Shown here in pieces: positions 60,786 through 64,000 of a stretch of 64,000 bases of DNA. A program made the position numbers and the translations under genes. The stretch is from Mycolicibacterium sp. CBMA 226 (GTDB taxonomy: Bacteria > Actinomycetota > Actinomycetes > Mycobacteriales > Mycobacteriaceae): the NCBI RefSeq assembly GCF_009729075.1, contig NZ_VTGY01000013.1:124001-188000 (forward strand), written 5' to 3'. Position 1 is the stretch's first letter. Every line of letters starts with the position of its first letter. Below the pieces are notes generated by a model that was given only the letters and a program-made list of their open reading frames with translations, did no database searches and was not told where the DNA came from.

Positions 60786-61769
60786 ATGACGGTCCCCAAT
60801 GCTGTGGAGCCCAGCTACCAGAACCTGTTGGACGTGTTGTCCGAAGGCTCGGTGCGACGACGCTTCGACCCCTACCTGGACATCGCCTGGGATAGCCCGG
60901 ACATGCAGATCGACCTGCACGATCCGCGGTGGGTGCTGTCCCCCACCATCGACCCGCTCGGCGCCACCGACTGGTACCAGAGCCAGCCGCTGGAGCGGCA
61001 GATCGAGATCGGGCGGTGGCGGACGCTCAACACCGTCAAGGTGGGCGCCGCGTTCGAGAGCATCCTGATCCGCGGGCTGATGGCCTTCATCATGAAGCTG
61101 CCCAACAACTCTCCCGAGTTCCGGTACGCCCTCCACGAGATGACCGAAGAGTGCAACCACATCCAGATGTTCCAGGAGCTGGTCAACCGCTCGGGGACAG
61201 ATGTGCCGGGCATGCGGAAGCTGTTCTTCAAGCTGTCGCCGTACATCGGCCTGGTCGGTCAGTACTCGCCGACGGCGTTCATGGCCGGCATCCTCGCCGG
61301 CGAAGAGCCCATCGACCACTTCCAGAAGGGCATGATCCGCGACGGCGCCAACCTGCCCCCGGCAGTGCTGCGCACGATGCAGATTCACATCGCCGAGGAG
61401 GCCCGGCACATCTCGTGGGCCAACGAATTCCTCAAGACCCACATGCCCGAACGCTCCTGGCGCTTCAAGGCGTTCGCCACCGTCGCCTTCCCGCTGACCT
61501 TGCGCTGGCTGGCGCACGAGATCATGGGGTCGTCGAAGTCGTTCGGCAAGCAGTTCGACATCCCGGGAGACGTCATGCGGCAAGCGTTTTGGCGCAGCCC
61601 GCAGTCGCGCAAGATCATGGCCGGTTTCTTCGACGAGACCCGCGCACTCGCCGAGGAGATCGGCCTCATGAATCGGGTGGGCCGCTGGATGTGGAAGCGC
61701 TGCGGCATCGCCGGTGAGTCGGCCCGCTACCGCAGCGCGCCCAACCGCGAGGCACAGCTGATTCCCTGA
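60786..61769 (+). CDS. AurF-like diiron oxygenase
   Basis: A 327-residue member of the p-aminobenzoate N-oxygenase (AurF) family. Metal ligands can be assigned: E91 (AAFES), E122 and H125 (EECNHI), E173 or E174 (LAGEEP), and H201, E205 and H208 (IHIAEEARHI); the H-x3-E-x2-H spacing equals that of AurF. AurF uses O2 to oxidise an amine to nitro in steps; other family members hydroxylate. The mycobacterial substrate is unknown. Start chosen by the leaderless -10 at 60773; a TTG three codons earlier is possible. It overlaps the next gene by one base, which encodes a ferredoxin-reductase and is a natural electron source. Confidence 0.85.
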   Translation: MTVPNAVEPSYQNLLDVLSEGSVRRRFDPYLDIAWDSPDMQIDLHDPRWVLSPTIDPLGATDWYQSQPLERQIEIGRWRTLNTVKVGAAFESILIRGLMAFIMKLPNNSPEFRYALHEMTEECNHIQMFQELVNRSGTDVPGMRKLFFKLSPYIGLVGQYSPTAFMAGILAGEEPIDHFQKGMIRDGANLPPAVLRTMQIHIAEEARHISWANEFLKTHMPERSWRFKAFATVAFPLTLRWLAHEIMGSSKSFGKQFDIPGDVMRQAFWRSPQSRKIMAGFFDETRALAEEIGLMNRVGRWMWKRCGIAGESARYRSAPNREAQLIP

Positions 61770-63199
61770 TGCCGCACGTCATCACGCAGTCCTGCTGCAG
61801 CGACGCGTCGTGCGTCTACGCCTGTCCGGTCAACTGCATTCACCCCACGCCCGACGAGCCCGACTTCCACCCGGCCGAGATGCTCTACATCGATCCGGTG
61901 GAGTGCGTCGACTGCGGCGCGTGTGTGACGGCCTGCCCGGTCGACGCCATCAAGCACGACGGTTCACTGGAGCCGACCGAGAAGGTCTTCCTCGAGCTCA
62001 ACGCCGATTTCTATAAGGAACCCCGGCCCCGGCCGCTGCTGGCTCCGGTCGTGCCGCCGCTGCAGGTCCGTGCTCCGGGAACCGTCAGCGTGGCCATCGT
62101 CGGGTCCGGGCCGGCGGCGATGTACGCGGCCGACGAGGTGCTGACCATCCCGGCGGCCCGGGTCCGGATGTACGAGCGGCTCCCCCAGGCCGGTGGGCTT
62201 GCGCGCTTCGGCGTGGCGCCCGATCACCGGCGCACCCGGAGCGTGTCGCGCCAGTTCAACGCCATCTGCGCCGACCCACGGCTGGAACTGGTGACCGGCG
62301 TCGAGGTGGGTACCGACGTCACCCACCAGCAGCTGCTGACCGACCACGACGCGGTGATCTACGCCGTGGGCGCAGCCACGGACCGCCCGCTCGACGTGCC
62401 CGGCGTCGCCCTGCCCGGCGTCAGCTCGGCCACCCGGTTCGTCGCCTGGTACAACGGCCATCCGGATCACACGGACCGGACTTTCGACTTGTCGAGCCGT
62501 CGCGCAGTCATTGTCGGCAACGGCAACGTCGCACTCGACGTGGCCCGAATCCTGACCACCGATCCCGACCGTCTCGCCGCCACCGACATCGCGCCGCACG
62601 CGTTGAAAGCCCTGCGGCAGAGCACCATCGAGGAAGTCGTGGTGGTCGGCCGGCGCGGGCTCGCGCAGTCGGCGTTCACGGTGCCGGAGTTGGTCGGTCT
62701 GACGTCCATGCCCGATGTGGACGTCGTCGTCTCTCCGCAGGACCTGGCGTCACTTCCGGACACCGATCCACGCGCCCGCATCCTGCGCGACCTGCCGCGA
62801 CGGCCCGGCAACCGGCGCATCGTGTTCGAGTACTTGCAGTCGCCCACCGCGATCCTCGGCGAATCTGCCGTCACCGCAGTCGAATTCGCGCGCAACGAAC
62901 TGGTGGCCGCGGCCGACGGGACTGTCAAGGTGAAGCCGACCGGGGACGTGCGCACCATCACCGCCGGACTCGTGCTCACGTCGATCGGCTACCGCGGACG
63001 GCCCATTACCGGCCTGCCGTTCGACGACGAGCGCGGCACCGTCCCCAACGACAGGGGCCGCGTCGACGGCATCGTCGCGACCTACGTGACCGGCTGGATC
63101 AAACGCGGCCCGACGGGGTTCATCGGCACCAACAAGTCGTGCGCGCAGGAGACGGTGCGCAGCCTGGTGACCGACTACAACTCGGGGTTGTTGGCCTGA
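61769..63199 (+). CDS. FprB-like ferredoxin--NADP reductase with N-terminal ferredoxin
   Basis: A 476-residue fusion. Residues about 1-65 are a bacterial 7Fe/8Fe-type ferredoxin (CSDASCVYACPVNC, then CVDCGACVTACP). Residues about 105-476 are an adrenodoxin-reductase-type FAD/NADPH reductase: VAIVGSGPAAMYAADEVL, RFGVAPDH, and VIVGNGNVALDVARIL. It resembles FprB of M. tuberculosis but is shorter and in a different place. Cotranslated with the AurF-like gene (TGATG), it should deliver electrons from NADPH to the diiron centre. The last 25 bases overlap the convergent TetR gene. Confidence 0.88.
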   Translation: MPHVITQSCCSDASCVYACPVNCIHPTPDEPDFHPAEMLYIDPVECVDCGACVTACPVDAIKHDGSLEPTEKVFLELNADFYKEPRPRPLLAPVVPPLQVRAPGTVSVAIVGSGPAAMYAADEVLTIPAARVRMYERLPQAGGLARFGVAPDHRRTRSVSRQFNAICADPRLELVTGVEVGTDVTHQQLLTDHDAVIYAVGAATDRPLDVPGVALPGVSSATRFVAWYNGHPDHTDRTFDLSSRRAVIVGNGNVALDVARILTTDPDRLAATDIAPHALKALRQSTIEEVVVVGRRGLAQSAFTVPELVGLTSMPDVDVVVSPQDLASLPDTDPRARILRDLPRRPGNRRIVFEYLQSPTAILGESAVTAVEFARNELVAAADGTVKVKPTGDVRTITAGLVLTSIGYRGRPITGLPFDDERGTVPNDRGRVDGIVATYVTGWIKRGPTGFIGTNKSCAQETVRSLVTDYNSGLLA

Positions 63200-63906
63200 G
63201 CAGCCAGCGCGGCGACCACGGCGACGAGCGGTTCATCCCGGCTGACTTCGAACCCGATCGCCCGCGCGGCGCCGTCGATGACGTACCAGGTGAAGTCGGC
63301 CAGGTGCGCGATCATGTCTTCTCGCGTGTGCGTCGGCGCCGGGCTGCGGACCCAGGCGAACAGCGTCTCCTCGACCATGGTCACGATCGCCAGCGGGACC
63401 AGCTTGAACGCGCTGTCCTCGACGCCGATGGCCAACTGGATGGCGGCAATGATGCCGTCCGCGCGTTCGATGATGCGCAGCTTCAGCTCACCCACGGCGT
63501 CGAGCGTCTCGTCGCCCTCGAATGACGGCCCACTGCGCGCGAACTCGTTGAGCCGCGGGTGGTCGATCATCCAGTCGGCGACGGCTTCGATGGTCCGGGT
63601 CAGAATCTCCCGCAGCGAGCCGTCGGTGATGTCGAGCTTGCCGACGAGGACGGACCCGAAGTCGTCGATGAGGTACGACCGCACGCGGCGCTCGAGTTCG
63701 TCCTTGCCGGAGGTCTGCCGGTAGATCACCGATTTGGCGACGCCGGCGCGCTTGGCGATGGCCGCGACGGAGATGTCGGCGCCCGGCGGGCTCTCCTCGA
63801 GCAGCTCGATCATCGCCAGCAGGATCTGGGAACGGCGTTCGGCGTTGTGCTGTTCCCACCGCGCCTCGTAGCCACTCACCGACGCGGGGTTCGGGGCCAC
63901 AGACAT
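63175..63906 (-). CDS. TetR-family regulator next to the diiron oxygenase pair
   Basis: A 243-residue TetR protein. The DNA-binding domain is residues about 22-70 (RRSQILLAMIELLEESPPG, then SVAAIAKRAGVAKSVIYRQT). The ligand domain has no assigned type. The ATG at 63906 follows TACCGT by 7 bases (minus strand), suggesting a leaderless message; longer in-frame sequence is not conserved-looking. It faces the oxygenase-reductase operon tail-to-tail with a 25-base overlap and is the probable regulator of that operon. Confidence 0.85.
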   Translation of the reverse strand: MSVAPNPASVSGYEARWEQHNAERRSQILLAMIELLEESPPGADISVAAIAKRAGVAKSVIYRQTSGKDELERRVRSYLIDDFGSVLVGKLDITDGSLREILTRTIEAVADWMIDHPRLNEFARSGPSFEGDETLDAVGELKLRIIERADGIIAAIQLAIGVEDSAFKLVPLAIVTMVEETLFAWVRSPAPTHTREDMIAHLADFTWYVIDGAARAIGFEVSRDEPLVAVVAALAAQANNPEL

Positions 63907-64000
63907 GTGTCCCACGGTAGCTGTTGCACGGTCGAGTGATGCCCGCCACACCCCTGTCACACATCGCCGGCCTGTCTCGTCCAACGGATATGACGACAAC

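Noticed and set aside
1-64000. tRNA, rRNA, CRISPR arrays, insertion sequences, prophage or integrase genes
   Set aside because: None was recognised on reading; no transposase-like or integrase-like protein and no regular repeat-spacer array.

Overview
The window is high-GC actinobacterial DNA from a mycobacterium (Mycobacterium sensu lato, probably an environmental or fast-growing Mycolicibacterium-type species). The reasons are two MmpS/MmpL pairs, an Lhr of about 1,500 residues, a type VII secretion-type gene pair, Zur- and IdeR-like boxes of mycobacterial form, many GTG starts, and a gene backbone in the same order as the Rv3285-Rv3319 region of M. tuberculosis: accA3, lat, lrpA, an Rv3292-type dioxygenase, pcd, lhr, nei, an RluA-family synthase, glpD2, lpdA, a GGCT-like protein, amiA1, amiB1, deoD, pmmB, upp, Rv3311-like, add, deoA, cdd, sdhCDAB. 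Orthology is from memory of those families; no search was run.

Layout. 1-2714: end of accA3, a small acyltransferase-like protein, an SRPBCC/ArsR pair, two small membrane proteins and a membrane-anchored Mrr-like nuclease. 2700-8117: a lysine-catabolism island (lrpA-lat divergent from hglS-pcd-SDR). 8377-17734: lhr, then an insert of membrane protein, thiolase, MerR-peroxiredoxin fusion and nitronate monooxygenase, then nei. 17636-32574: an accessory block holding a fatty-acid desaturase with its reductase and a divergent FabR/DesT-like TetR, an mmpS-mmpL-membrane protein operon with a TetR, a Zur-box COG0523 metallochaperone, YceI, LysR/UBP-zinc-finger/HD genes, an oxidoreductase-cupin pair, a geranylgeranyl-reductase-like flavoprotein and an SDR. 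32922-42328: RluA-type synthase, glpD2, lpdA, amidohydrolases, deoD and pmmB. 42461-50572: upp, an EspC-like/NlpC-P60 pair that looks like a type VII secretion cargo, Rv3311-like, a hydrolase and a second mmpS-mmpL pair. 50551-58050: add, a dienelactone-hydrolase-like gene, deoA, cdd and the sdhCDAB operon. 58126-63906: methyltransferase, O-antigen-ligase-like polymerase, an AurF-like diiron oxygenase with a ferredoxin-fused reductase, and a TetR.

How the genes work together. Lat and Pcd convert lysine to alpha-aminoadipate, and the DUF1338 enzyme is placed to act on 2-oxoadipate, giving a route to 2-hydroxyglutarate and the TCA cycle. deoD, upp, add, deoA, cdd and pmmB form a nucleoside and pentose-phosphate salvage set. 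Two oxygenase/electron-donor pairs (desaturase plus reductase; AurF-like plus ferredoxin-reductase) sit beside their own TetR genes. Many genes start 6-7 bases after a -10-like hexamer, suggesting leaderless mRNAs, and several operators (Zur box, TetR repeats, AurF-gene inverted repeat) lie on those promoters. No tRNA, rRNA, CRISPR array, intact insertion sequence or prophage was seen.
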